From the NCBI GenBank assembly GCA_963695445.1, contig CAVOGV010000038.1, positions 310,001 through 374,000 on the forward strand: DNA of 64,000 nucleotides. Direction: 5' to 3'. The position numbers were made by a program, and so were the translations under genes. Below are positions 46,020 through 55,218 of this stretch, in pieces. Origin of the DNA: Thiohalocapsa sp963695445 (GTDB taxonomy: Bacteria; Pseudomonadota; Gammaproteobacteria; Chromatiales; Chromatiaceae). The notes beneath the pieces were generated by a model, which ran no database searches, was not told the origin of the DNA, and was given only the letters and a program-made list of their open reading frames with translations. Position 1 is the first letter of the stretch, and each line of letters opens with the position of its first letter.

Positions 46020-46772
46020 ATGGAAGATTACAAGCTCTTGATCGACCTACACAAGGAAGGCTATCGGCAGGGGCCGGGCGGGGATGCTGAGACAGAACTT
46101 GCTCTAAAGCTAGCCATGATCAACCGGGAAGCACCGCTAAAGGTTGCCGATATTGGGTGCGGCACGGGAGCTGCCACCATCCTACTTGCCCGACTCTTGA
46201 ATGCCAAGGTAACGGCAATAGACTTGCTTCAGGATTTTCTGGACATTCTGAATCTAAGAGCCGAAAGCGCAGGTGTGGCCGATAAGATATCGGCCCTTGC
46301 TCGGTCCATGGATGACTTGCCTTTTGCCGATGAGGAGTTGGACGTCATCTGGTCTGAGGGAGCAATCTATAATGTTGGATTTGACAAGGGCGTAGAGCAG
46401 TGGCGTCGCTTTCTTAAAGGGGGCGGACTATTAGTTGCCTCCGAGATCACATGGCTCACGGACTCCCGACCAGCGGAACTCGAGAGACACTGGGATAGCG
46501 AGTATCCCGAGATCGATGTGGCTTCAGCCAAAATCAGGGTTTTGGAGAAACACGGATATTCGCCAGTCGGTTACTTCGTTTTGCCCGAGCATTGTTGGCT
46601 GGAAGAATATTACCGGCCTCTGCAAGCCAGGTTCAGAGACTTTCTAGATCGAAACGGGAACAGCGAAGAAGCACGCGAGATAGTGAACGCAGAGCAATAC
46701 GAAATTGACCTCTACGAAAGGTACAAGTCTCATCTTAGTTATGGAGTGTATATTGCAAGAAAGCTGGGCTAG
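46020..46772 (+). CDS. Class I SAM-dependent methyltransferase
   Basis: A 250-residue Rossmann methyltransferase. Motif I is VADIGCGTGAATILLARLL, the acidic beta-2 end is KVTAIDLLQDFLD and motif IV is DVIWSEGAIYNVGF. A C-terminal region with WLEEYYRPLQARF resembles small-molecule methyltransferases. The substrate is unknown. Base composition is lower in GC than neighbours, in line with the small gene at 45489. It lies directly beside a recombinase remnant and may be cargo of a mobile element. Confidence 0.85.
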   Translation: MEDYKLLIDLHKEGYRQGPGGDAETELALKLAMINREAPLKVADIGCGTGAATILLARLLNAKVTAIDLLQDFLDILNLRAESAGVADKISALARSMDDLPFADEELDVIWSEGAIYNVGFDKGVEQWRRFLKGGGLLVASEITWLTDSRPAELERHWDSEYPEIDVASAKIRVLEKHGYSPVGYFVLPEHCWLEEYYRPLQARFRDFLDRNGNSEEAREIVNAEQYEIDLYERYKSHLSYGVYIARKLG

Positions 46773-46867
46773 AAGGGCGAACAAGGCGCCACCCTCGACG
46801 GAAATTCCGCTGCGCTTCATTACCGCCGGCAGGCTTTTTCCTTGAGATTCCTGCTGATGTCCACTGT

Positions 46868-46899
46868 GGGTCGCTATGTAAAGCTTTACATAGCGACCC
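46868..46899. repeat. Perfect 32-bp palindrome
   Basis: GGGTCGCTATGTAAAG at 46868-46883 and its exact complement at 46884-46899. The centre TGTAAAGCTTTACA also forms the core of the dyad at 13332-13367. The right arm overlaps the left inverted end of the element at 46894-47412. Confidence 0.85.
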
Positions 46900-47412
46900 C
46901 TATGTAAAGTTGCCAACTATGTAAAGCGTGGCACCGCCGCCCTCGCAAGCCACAGTGTTTGCGGGTTTTTTCTGAAATGAGGGGCGAGTGAACTTCACAT
47001 AGTTCTGCCGTTTACTGAGAGGCGTCAGCCACTTCAGGAGACCGCGATGAGCCCTGCACGGCGACTTCCCGGCCGACCGATGCGCCAGCTGCGTCGCAGC
47101 CCGTTGGCATACTGCGTTGACACTTCGCACGCTACCTTGGTGGCCGCGGCTATGCATGTCAAACCACTGCGACCTATCTCGGGTGCCTGGCCCGCTTCGG
47201 GCGCTGGATGAACCGGTGCCGACTCTAAGTCGAGTCCCTCGATGAAGACCACATCGCGGCGTTTCTCGACAGCCATCTGCCGCCCGCCCGACGCGCTGCG
47301 AGCACTCCTTGAAGCCCTTTAACTATGTAAAGAAGCCGCTGCCTCCAACTCCCGGAGCTGCTGGAGTCAGCAGGGCCACCTTCACATAGTTGGCAACTTT
47401 ACATAGGGGTCG
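46894..47412 (+). mobile_element. Decayed 519-bp tyrosine-recombinase element
   Basis: Bounded by 32-bp inverted ends, 46894-46925 and 47381-47412, that differ at one base (CGACCCCTATGTAAAGTTGC...). A second inverted pair lies inside (TTCACATAGTT near 46993, AACTATGTAAAG near 47321). Between them, frame 47130-47300 reads YLGGRGYACQTTATYLGCL then FGRWMNR, a stop, and EDHIAAFLDSHLP. This is the SAM-like core-binding domain of a phage-type integrase. The catalytic domain is gone. It is a deletion derivative of a larger element; the class (for example RIT-like) is inference. Confidence 0.65.
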
Positions 47413-47609
47413 AAAGCGGTCAGTCACCGCCCCAAGCTACAGTGTCCCTGTGGGTCGAGAGCCGACTTGCTGACCTATCCAGGTGGTCCTCGCTCGAATT
47501 CGATCACGCCTTCGGGCATCACTTCCCAGGCCGCTTTAGAGCCAACGAAGATGTGCATTCCAATCTCAATCTTTGGATCACCGTTCACACATCCCAAAGT
47601 AACCCCATG

Positions 47610-47762
47610 GATGACAAGGGTTGGACGCAGCGCCGCCTCGACGGCAAGCAGTACGCCTACTGGTGGCTCGATGGCATCTACACGACGCTGCGCGAGAGCG
47701 ATGACTCCAAGCTCTGTCTGCTGGTGATCATCGGCGTGACGCCCGATGGCTCCTCGGCCTGA
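47610..47762 (+). pseudogene. IS256-family transposase fragment
   Basis: The frame reads WTQRRLDGKQYAYWWLDGIY then a segment ending CLLVIIGVTPDG. It matches the DDE-catalytic region of IS256 (Mutator-like) transposases around the first Asp (Y-W-LDGI). Only about 50 codons remain. It is cut off where the next gene begins. Confidence 0.7.
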
Positions 47763-47775
47763 CCACGAGCATCCG

Positions 47776-48460
47776 ATGCCTTTTCAGCTTTTCGGCACCG
47801 CCCATCTACTGGCTCTCTCCGTCATCGCCGCCCTGGCCCTGGGGCTGCCGCTCCTGCTGCGCCGGCGCGCGCCAGGCATAGTCGCGCCCGTCGCCTGGCT
47901 GCTCGGCGCCTTGCTGCTCGCCCAGGAGGTCGCCCAGGCGGTTTGGCTTTGGCGCTCGCTGGGCCCGGGCCTTCACCTGCTGCCACTCGACCTCTGCACC
48001 CTCTCGGTTTTCTTCACCGCATGGGTTCTGATTGCGCGTTCTCCGCGAATCTATGAGATCGTCTATTTTTGGGGACTTGGCGGCACCACTCAGGCCTTGG
48101 TCACGCCGGAACTTTTCCAGGGCTTCCCGAGCGCCGAATTCATCTTCTTCTTCGCGGGCCACGGGTTGGTCGTAATCGGCGTCGTCTACGCCACGCTCGC
48201 GCTGCAGCTGCGGCCGTACCCGCGGTCGATCACTGCGCGTCGCGGCGATGACACTTGCCCTCGCCGCCGCGGTATTCCTGCTCAATCTGCTCCTTGGCAC
48301 CAACTTCATGTATCTGATGGCCAAGCCGATGCAGCCGTCGCTGCTCGACTGGTTCGGGCCCTGGCCCTGGTATCTGGCGGGGCTTTTCGCGACCGCACTG
48401 CTCACCTTCGCGGTGTTGTATCTTCCCTGGCTTGTCGTCGACTTTCGGCGTTCTCACTGA
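47776..48460 (+). pseudogene. TIGR02206/YwaF membrane protein, frameshifted
   Basis: A multi-helix membrane protein starting MPFQLFGTAHLLALSVIAAL, with HLLPLDLCTLSVFFTAWVL and YFWGLGGTTQALVTPELFQG. This frame runs to about 48230 and then turns to Arg/Pro-rich nonsense. The correct sequence (AVFLLNLLLGTNFMYLMAKP, LGPWPWY-like FGPWPWYLAGLF) continues in another frame to 48460. One single-base indel near 48215-48245 explains both. Function of the family is unknown. It is either a recent mutation or a sequencing error. Confidence 0.75.
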
Positions 48461-48482
48461 ACGCCCCTGAGTGAGACCTAAG

Positions 48483-48917
48483 ATGCAACGCAATCCGAAC
48501 CTCGTGCGCCTCTCCCGCGATCACCACACCGGCTTGGTGCTGGCCAAACGGGCACGTGAGCTGGCAACGACCGAGGCGACCGAACGATGCGCCGCCTGGA
48601 CGGAGATGCAGGCGCGCTTCGCCAACGAGCTGGAGCCCCATTTCCAGCTTGAGGAGCAGGGGCTGCTGCCGGCCTTGCGAGCGGCCGGCGAAGATGTACT
48701 GGTCGATCGGACGCTGACCGAGCATGCCGAGCTGCGGCGGCTGATCGCGAGCGCCGATCCCTCGGCGCCGCAGCGCTTCGGCGAGGCCCTCGCTGCCCAT
48801 ATCCGGTTCGAGGAAGCGGGGCTGTTCGAGACCGCCCAGCGGGTGCTCGCCGCCGACGTGCTCGATGCGCTCGGCGCCCTGCATGAGCAGGCGGCGCCGC
48901 CCGCCTGCCGGCGCTGA
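48483..48917 (+). CDS. Hemerythrin-like HHE domain protein
   Basis: A 144-residue four-helix protein with the diiron ligand pattern of hemerythrin HHE proteins: LSRDHHTGL, PHFQLEEQGLLP, TEHAELRRL and HIRFEEAGLFE. It would bind a non-heme diiron centre and could carry or sense oxygen or NO. No other domain is attached. ATG 48483 is chosen within a slightly longer frame. It lies 22 bases after the TIGR02206 gene, so they may be cotranscribed. Confidence 0.85.
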   Translation: MQRNPNLVRLSRDHHTGLVLAKRARELATTEATERCAAWTEMQARFANELEPHFQLEEQGLLPALRAAGEDVLVDRTLTEHAELRRLIASADPSAPQRFGEALAAHIRFEEAGLFETAQRVLAADVLDALGALHEQAAPPACRR

Positions 48918-48998
48918 TCGGGGCCGGTACCCCAATGCGTCCGCGCTACCCCGGCCCAGCGCTGCAACCTGCCGCTGCAGCGCTGCTGGTAATCCCGA

Positions 48999-49631
48999 GT
49001 GTCCATTGAAGCCTGGCTATCCCTCGCCCTGCTCTGCCTGTTCGGCGCCATGACGCCTGGCCCGAGCCTGGCGGTGGTGCTTGGCAGCACCTTACGCGGC
49101 GGGCATCCGGCGGGGCTGGCCGCCGCCCTCGCCCACGGCCTCGCGGTCGGGCTCTATGCCGTGCTGACGGTCGCCGGTCTGGCGGCCCTGCTCACCGCAT
49201 CGCTCAAGCTCTTCGCCCTGCTGCAGTTCGCCGCGGCCGGATATCTCGTCTACCTCGCGCGTAGTGCGCTGCGTCGGCAGGCGCCGATCACGACAGCGGA
49301 GACCGACGCGCGCCGCCATCAGAACCTTGGCGCAGCGGCCGGCGACGGCTTCATGATCGCCTTTCTCAATCCCAAGATCGCGGTGTTCATGCTGGCGCTG
49401 TTCGCGCCCTTCGTCACCCCAGATCAGGGCATCGGTGCCAAGGCCCTCCTGGTGCTCACCATCGGCGGCATCGACGCCACCTGGTATTCGGCCGTAGTCC
49501 TCATGATGGTGCGCACCGGCCTGCTGGCCAGACTTCAGCGCAATGTGGTCTTCGTGGAGCGTATGTATGCGGTGCTGCTGCTGGCGCTGGCGGTCTTCGT
49601 GGCAAGCCGCGCCGCCTCGACCTTGGCATGA
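48999..49631 (+). CDS. LysE/RhtB family exporter
   Basis: A 210-residue membrane protein of the LysE/RhtB amino-acid efflux family. The N-terminal signature GAMTPGPSLAVVLGSTLRGG is clear and about six helices follow, with NPKIAVFMLALFAPFV in the middle. The export substrate cannot be told from sequence. It begins with GTG at 48999 (MSIEAWLSLALLCLFGA). It lies 81 bases after the hemerythrin gene in the same direction. Confidence 0.88.
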   Translation: MSIEAWLSLALLCLFGAMTPGPSLAVVLGSTLRGGHPAGLAAALAHGLAVGLYAVLTVAGLAALLTASLKLFALLQFAAAGYLVYLARSALRRQAPITTAETDARRHQNLGAAAGDGFMIAFLNPKIAVFMLALFAPFVTPDQGIGAKALLVLTIGGIDATWYSAVVLMMVRTGLLARLQRNVVFVERMYAVLLLALAVFVASRAASTLA

Positions 49632-50304
49632 CTCCCGTGGTCGGCGCGTCGGCAGGACGCGCTCATTCTGCCCTGGTGCGCGGTTCGCACTCGCCCCAAT
49701 CACCAGGCATCTGACAAAGGTCGGTAGATCGGAATCGTCGCGTACCCTGCGGCGCCTGGAGACGTCGGCGACGTCGGAAGTAATCCGCACAATGACCGCT
49801 GTGGGCTGCATTGCCGCCGTCGACGTTCGTAGGGCCGAGGGCCGTTGTGGGTCGATTGCTGCCGCCGGGACAGGTGGCACCGATAGACAAATTTCGGCCA
49901 AGAACTGACGTCGCAGGTGCCGAGTCCGGCCTGATCATATAAATTGATGTGAGGCGTGGCCACGCCGCGAGGTGCGCAGCTGTCAACGGTCAAGCGCCGA
50001 TGATTTCGGCAAAAAGCTGCCGTACGATCGTATCGCCTCCCCGGTGCACTCGGCCGAGCAACTCTTGCCACGATTTCCACCCTTCCTGGGGCCGCTCCGA
50101 ACGAGACCAACGTTCAAGAAAGACAGATGCCTTTCCGGGAGAGATGACAAAGATGCTGAGGCCGCATTCCGTCCACTAAGAGACATTCGAGAGCCGTCCT
50201 CTGCACCAGACGTTAAATTTCTTGGCGCCAACCTTTGACCGGCTAACAAGGGCGGTATCCGCGCCTCCGTTCTTTCGCGGGGCAACAGAACGAGAAAACG
50301 TCAC
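49632..50304. other. Gene-free stretch with an imperfect direct repeat
   Basis: About 670 bases without a supportable gene. Two imperfect 30-base direct repeats lie at about 49794 and 49839 (GACCGCTGTGGGCTGCATTG and GGCCGTTGTGGGTCGATTGC starts). These look like decayed intergenic repeats. Confidence 0.4.
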
Positions 50305-52149
50305 ATGATCGACGCCCCCTGGCGGACCCTGAGCGAGTCATTCCACCTGACATGGAAGCTACGATGGCCGCTCTTGCTCTCGCACCTCTTGTGCTCCGTT
50401 TTGGTGCTGGCGGTGATGACACCGCTTGTCTCGTTGACGATCCGCGGCGCGGTCGCGTTGTCCGGCCAGCCGGCCCTGTCGGACTTCGACATCGCAATGC
50501 ACCTGCTTTCGCCGGTGGGGTTCGTGGCTGCTTTGGTCGCAGCAAGCGTGCTGCTGAGTACCGCGGTTCTGGACAGCGCGTTCATGATGGCCATCGCCCA
50601 CGACGCGCGCCAGACCGGCCAGGGTCGCTTCGAGGCTGGCGTGGCGAGAGTCCTGCCGCGTCTGCCCAAAATCTTCGGCTTTGCCTGGCGTTTCTTGCTG
50701 CGGGTGCTGGTGATCACGACGCCCTTTCTCGTAGTGGCGTTGCTTGTGGCCCAGCAATGGCTCACGAACTACGACATCAACTATTACCTCGCGGAGAAGC
50801 CCCCGGCGTTCATCTGGGTCGCCATAATTGACGGTCTTCTGCTGGCGGCGATGTCGATCGTGCTCATCCGCAAGGTGCTGGGCTGGTCCGCCGCGCTGCC
50901 GCTGGTGCTGTTCTCGGAGGTCACCCCGCGGGAAAGCTTCGCACGCAGCGAGGAGATCCTGCAGGGGCAACGATACCCGCTGCTACTGGCGCTCATCGGC
51001 TGGGCGGTCATCTCCGCCGTTCTGCTGGCCGCGACGGCGCTGCTGATCCATGGTTCAGCAGACTGGCTGGCCGAGCGAATTGGCACGGACCTTCGTCAGT
51101 TGGTCTTTGCCTTCGCGCTGCTGCTGGCCGCCTGGTCGGCGCTGAATCTGCTGGTGACCACCATCACATCCGGGGCGTTGGCGCATGTGCTGATGTTTGC
51201 GGCAGGTTGGCCCGATCAGGCGGCACCTGCTGCATCGCCGCGCCGCCGTCCTGCCCTACGCGTAGCGCTGCTGGTTGGCCTGCTGATCGCCCTGGTTCCC
51301 CTTGTCGCAGGACTCGCGGACCTGCTGAGGTACAAGCCGGATGAAGAGATTCAGATCATCGCACATCGTGGTGCCGCCGGGGCACGCCCTGAAAACACGA
51401 TGGCCTCGTTTGCGCTGGCCATCAAGGAGAAGGCGACATGGGTGGAACTGGACGTTCAGGAAAGCGCCGATGGCGAGATCATCGTCACGCACGATAGCGA
51501 CTACATGAAGATCGCCGGAGTGGGCCTGAAGACCTGGGACGCCACCACGGACGACCTCGCCCAGATCGACATCGGAAGCTGGTTCGACCCCGAGTATGCC
51601 ACCGAGAGGACACCCCTGCTGCGTGACGTTCTGAAACTGGCGAAGGACAGCGGGACCGGGGTTCTGATCGAGCTGAAATACTACGGTCACGACGAGATGC
51701 TCGAGCAGCGCGTTGCCGATATCGTGGAAGAGGCGGGTATGACGGATCAGGTCCGAGCCATGTCGCTGAAGTACCAAGCAGTGCGGAAGATGAAGTCGCT
51801 TCGGCCGGACTGGTCTATTGGCCTGCTGGCGACTGCTACCGTCGGGGATCTGCCTGCACTGGACGCTGATTTCCTGGCCGTGAACATGGCAACGGCATCA
51901 GTCGGACTCGTGCGCGATGCCCGTGCGGCCGGAAAGGAAGTCTACGTTTGGACGGTCAATGACCCGCTGTCCATGTCCCATATGGCCAGCCTCGGGGTCT
52001 CCGGGCTGATCACCGACGAGCCAGCGCTGGCGCGGAAAGTGTTGGAGCAGCGGGCCGCGCTCGGTGCTTCCGAACGGCTGGTGCTGGCGCTTGCCGACAA
52101 GCTTGGCCTACGGGTGGTCGACAAGGCATATCGTGATGCATCGCCCTGA
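50305..52149 (+). CDS. Membrane-anchored glycerophosphodiester phosphodiesterase
   Basis: A 614-residue protein with an N-terminal membrane domain of about eight helices (1-335, GPDPase_memb type) and a C-terminal GDPD TIM barrel (about 345-600). The catalytic barrel begins IIAHRGAAGARPENTMASF with the active-site His-Arg and Glu-Asn. It continues with WVELDVQESADGEIIVTHD and VLIELKYY; all conserved acids are present. It should cut glycerophosphodiesters to glycerol-3-phosphate and an alcohol. The stop overlaps the next gene, a phospholipase A2-like protein. Confidence 0.9.
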   Translation: MIDAPWRTLSESFHLTWKLRWPLLLSHLLCSVLVLAVMTPLVSLTIRGAVALSGQPALSDFDIAMHLLSPVGFVAALVAASVLLSTAVLDSAFMMAIAHDARQTGQGRFEAGVARVLPRLPKIFGFAWRFLLRVLVITTPFLVVALLVAQQWLTNYDINYYLAEKPPAFIWVAIIDGLLLAAMSIVLIRKVLGWSAALPLVLFSEVTPRESFARSEEILQGQRYPLLLALIGWAVISAVLLAATALLIHGSADWLAERIGTDLRQLVFAFALLLAAWSALNLLVTTITSGALAHVLMFAAGWPDQAAPAASPRRRPALRVALLVGLLIALVPLVAGLADLLRYKPDEEIQIIAHRGAAGARPENTMASFALAIKEKATWVELDVQESADGEIIVTHDSDYMKIAGVGLKTWDATTDDLAQIDIGSWFDPEYATERTPLLRDVLKLAKDSGTGVLIELKYYGHDEMLEQRVADIVEEAGMTDQVRAMSLKYQAVRKMKSLRPDWSIGLLATATVGDLPALDADFLAVNMATASVGLVRDARAAGKEVYVWTVNDPLSMSHMASLGVSGLITDEPALARKVLEQRAALGASERLVLALADKLGLRVVDKAYRDASP

Positions 52150-52720
52150 TCCGTCTATCGCGGCCTGCCTGCTTCTCGCGCTGTGGTGCGGGCTTCCGGC
52201 CTTTGCCGAGGGTGACATCACGACCGGGAAGCTTTCCCAAGTGCTAGAAATCCCCTCGCATCGCTGGCTCGCCGAGGTTCGGCGAGCGCCAGACACGAAA
52301 CTCGCGCCTTTCACCACGGATGGTTGCAGCGGTGGCATGTCCGCTCTCTGGACGTTTATCGCGGAGCGCTACCCAGCCTTCGCTGAAGCCCACCAGGGGG
52401 TGCCGCCCTGGCAAGACTGCTGCGTTGCACACGACCGCGCCTACCACTCGGGCGGTGTCGACCCGGATCCGGAGGCGAGCTACGCCGCCCGGATCGCAGC
52501 GGACGAGGAACTCCAGCGCTGCGTAACCGCCACGGCCAGTGAACGGGACGTCGTGCTGCAGGAACTGTACGGAATGAATTCAGCGCAAGTCCGGCGCGTC
52601 TACGCAGCAATCGGTGCGGCGATGTTCCACGCCGTCCGCCTTGGCGGAGGGCCATGCACCGGGCTGCCTTGGCGCTGGGGCTACGGCTATCCGCGCTGTT
52701 GGAACATGCCCCTGGAGTAG
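52136..52720 (+). CDS. Secreted phospholipase A2-like protein
   Basis: A 194-residue protein with a signal peptide (about 1-24, ending PAFA). The PLA2 catalytic motif is intact: PPWQDCCVAHDRAYHSGG, giving the Cys-Cys-x-x-His-Asp-x-x-Tyr signature. An upstream DGCSGG loop could bind calcium. Extra Cys pairs (CTGLP, RCWNM) may form disulfides. ATG 52136 overlaps the GDPD stop by 14 bases. Together the two enzymes could take phospholipid to lysolipid and then break deacylated headgroups; that pathway is inference from gene order. Confidence 0.82.
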   Translation: MHRPDPSIAACLLLALWCGLPAFAEGDITTGKLSQVLEIPSHRWLAEVRRAPDTKLAPFTTDGCSGGMSALWTFIAERYPAFAEAHQGVPPWQDCCVAHDRAYHSGGVDPDPEASYAARIAADEELQRCVTATASERDVVLQELYGMNSAQVRRVYAAIGAAMFHAVRLGGGPCTGLPWRWGYGYPRCWNMPLE

Positions 52721-53202
52721 ATGGCAATCTCGTCGCCATGGCAGCGAGCGCTTTGTCGCACACTGCATCATTGAGCAGGGTGGTCCCGCCGGCACCCTTT
52801 CTCAGTAACAGCCTTGGCTTGCGTCTCGGTTACGCGATGCTCCGCTGCTGGCGATCATGTTCTCAGAAAGCGACCATGCCACGACGCTGCCACCGTGCTG
52901 CGTGGGACGAACTCGCCGGGATTGCGGGCAGCAACAACCGACATCGATGCACCGATCGACAGTGATGGGTGCTACAGCACCGTGCGCGCCGCTGACCGCG
53001 CCTGCGATGGCTCTTCAAGGTCGTCAGCCGACAGCCTCTGCGCCAGGCCTCAGTATCCGCTTTTGGCCGGAGCCAGATCCACCGTGCGCAGCAGCGCGAT
53101 GTCTGCTTGGGGTCGTTCCAGACTGTCGCCGAAGTTTCGTGATGACACCAAGTCTGTTTGCAAATCCTTAAAAAACGACGTTACAAGCGTTTACACCTCA
53201 AC
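52721..53202. other. Intergenic stretch, nothing recognised
   Basis: About 480 bases after the phospholipase gene. Short frames exist on both strands but none has a ribosome site or family features. Confidence 0.4.
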
Positions 53203-53664
53203 TCACCGAGGGCGGTGCGGACGATCTGCTGCTCGAGCGAAGTCGATGGCGGATGGCGATGGCTGCCGGAGACTACCCTGTGCGACGAAACGGCTACTCG
53301 CCTCGACAATCGTTGCCTCGTTCGTCGTCGATCCGACCACGACACGACCCGCAACAAGGTCTGCCAGCGCAACGTTCTGACGCATGAATGCGCGCCGCTC
53401 CAAGCGCCCGCGGGCATCGAATCCGATCATTTGGTAGACGAGACGAGCGACCGCGCAGGGCGTTCGGTCACGGATCTCCACGATCGCCCCGACCATGCGC
53501 ACGCGTTGCCCTGCGAAACGCGCCAGGGGATGGTGTTCCGGATCATCGAGCATTCGCGAGAACTTCGCGCTCGCTAGCCGGAACAAGGTGTCGTCTGAAC
53601 CGAGAAGGAAGGTCCGGGACGAGTAGGTCACGGTGCACTTGTCCCCACGGCGCCACGGTTGCAT
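53203..53664 (-). CDS. Hypothetical protein downstream of the export operon
   Basis: A 153-residue protein I do not recognise. It has a regular coding look: TFLLGSDDTLFRLASAKFSR then HPLARFAGQRVRMVGAIVEI and VARLVYQMIGFDARGRLERR. The last 30 residues are Ser/Arg/Pro-rich and may be read-through beyond an ancestral end. No signal peptide or membrane segment. It lies on the same strand as, and downstream of, the MacB-type genes; that may be chance. Confidence 0.5.
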   Translation of the reverse strand: MQPWRRGDKCTVTYSSRTFLLGSDDTLFRLASAKFSRMLDDPEHHPLARFAGQRVRMVGAIVEIRDRTPCAVARLVYQMIGFDARGRLERRAFMRQNVALADLVAGRVVVGSTTNEATIVEASSRFVAQGSLRQPSPSAIDFARAADRPHRPR

Positions 53665-53762
53665 GCATCGGTGGCGTCACCGCGCTCGGCGGGAAGCCTG
53701 GCAACGATTCCCCGGACTGAGCCGGTGAGCTCGATCAGCCCACGTTCACTACCCATGGTGCG

Positions 53763-54020
53763 CAGCGATCAAGCCGGTGCTCTCCAGCGCAGCGAGCAGA
53801 TCGCTTCGCTGTTGCGTCAACACGTTGAGCCGCCCTCGCTTATCGGGTTTGACCTTCGCGACCTCGATGACGATGGTGGCCAACTCGGCAACCTCCCGAT
53901 GACTCGATGCCGCCAGTCGCTGGAGTCCGGCCGGATTGTCAGCGTCCGCAGATCGCAGACGAGGTTGCCGTCGGCCTGTTCAAGCGAGCATTTCGGGAAG
54001 TGCTGAACGATCCTATTCAT
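53763..54020 (-). pseudogene. Short frameshifted gene after macB
   Basis: ATG 54020 overlaps the permease stop by eight bases and starts MNRIVQHFPKCSLEQADGNL with VCDLR. Coding sense then passes to another frame, reading ADNPAGLQRLAASSHREVAE followed by LATIVIEVAKVKPDKRGRLN and stopping at about 53763. One indel near 53945 separates them. No family was recognised. Tight overlap with the upstream gene suggests it was once the last gene of the export operon. Confidence 0.45.
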
Positions 54021-55218
54021 GCCGCAACGCCTCGATGGGATCGAGCCGCGCCGCGCGCCGTGCCGGGAAGTAGCCGAAGATGACCCCCACCGCGGCGGAG
54101 AACAGGAAGGCGGTCAGGACGATCCCGCCGTCGAACACGAAGGGGACCCGCAGCACGCCGGCCAGGGCCATGGACGAGGCCACCGCCAGCAGGATGCCGA
54201 GCAGCCCGCCCAGGGATGACAGAGTCACCGCCTCGACCAGGAACTGCATCAGGACCTCGTGCTCCCGAGCGCCGATGGCAAGGCGAATGCCGATCTCCCG
54301 GGTGCGCTCGGTGACCGATACCAGCATGATGTTCATGATCCCGATGCCGCCCACCAGCAGGCTGACGGCGGCGACCGCGCTCAGCAGGGTGGTCAGGACT
54401 TGGGTGGTACCGGTGAGCATGGCGGCGATCTCCTTCATGTCGCGCACGCTGAAGTTGTCCTGCTCCGCCGGTGCGATCTTGCGGCGCTCGCGCATCAGCC
54501 GCTCGATGTCCGCCTTGGCGCGCTCGGTGGAGGCCCCGTCGCGGATGGAGACCTGAATCAGGGTGACATCCTGATTGCCGGCAATGCGTCGCTGGAAAGT
54601 GCGCAATGGCATGACCACCAGGTCATCCTGGTCGTGACCCATACTGCTCTGGCCCTTGGAGGCCAGAAGCCCGATGACCTCGCAGGAGACGGTCTTGATC
54701 CGCAGCCGCTCGCCGATCGGGTCTCGGCTACCGAACAGCTCCTTGCGCACCGTGGCGCCGATGGTACATACGGCCCGCCCGGAGCGCAGTTCACCCTCGG
54801 TGAAGGGACGCCCGCGCTCCAGGGTCCAGTTACGGACCTCGTAGAAACGGTTGTCGGTGCCGTTGACCGTGCTGGACCAGCTGTTGTTGCCGGCGACGAT
54901 GGTCAAGGCGTCGCTGGCGGAGGGGGCGATCTGCCGGATGGCGGGGATGTCCCGGGCCAGCGCGACGGTGTCCGCGAGGCTGAACGGCGGGGCGCTGGAG
55001 CCCTGGCCGGGTCCCATATGCTGGCCCATGCGGATCATCAGCAGGTTGCTGCCCAGGCTCTCGATCTGGCTCGAAACCGCGCGCGTGGCGCCGTTGCCCA
55101 GCGTGACCATGACGATGACCGCCGCCACGCCGATGACCACCCCCAGGATGGTGAGGACCGAGCGGAGGACATTGCGGCGGATCTCGCGCAACGCGAGCAA
55201 GAGTGCGTTCCAGATCAT
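54013..55218 (-). CDS. MacB-type ABC permease
   Basis: A 401-residue FtsX/MacB permease. One N-terminal helix (VLRSVLTILGVVIGVAAVIV) is followed by a periplasmic MacB-core domain (about 50-265), then three helices with LLVGGIGIMNIMLVSVTERT and GYFPARRAARLDPIEALRHE at the end. This is the mechanotransmission layout without its own ATPase. It works with the ATPase and the adaptor encoded just upstream to push a substrate out of the periplasm. Substrate unknown. Its start overlaps the ATPase stop by four bases. Confidence 0.9.
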   Translation of the reverse strand: MIWNALLLALREIRRNVLRSVLTILGVVIGVAAVIVMVTLGNGATRAVSSQIESLGSNLLMIRMGQHMGPGQGSSAPPFSLADTVALARDIPAIRQIAPSASDALTIVAGNNSWSSTVNGTDNRFYEVRNWTLERGRPFTEGELRSGRAVCTIGATVRKELFGSRDPIGERLRIKTVSCEVIGLLASKGQSSMGHDQDDLVVMPLRTFQRRIAGNQDVTLIQVSIRDGASTERAKADIERLMRERRKIAPAEQDNFSVRDMKEIAAMLTGTTQVLTTLLSAVAAVSLLVGGIGIMNIMLVSVTERTREIGIRLAIGAREHEVLMQFLVEAVTLSSLGGLLGILLAVASSMALAGVLRVPFVFDGGIVLTAFLFSAAVGVIFGYFPARRAARLDPIEALRHE

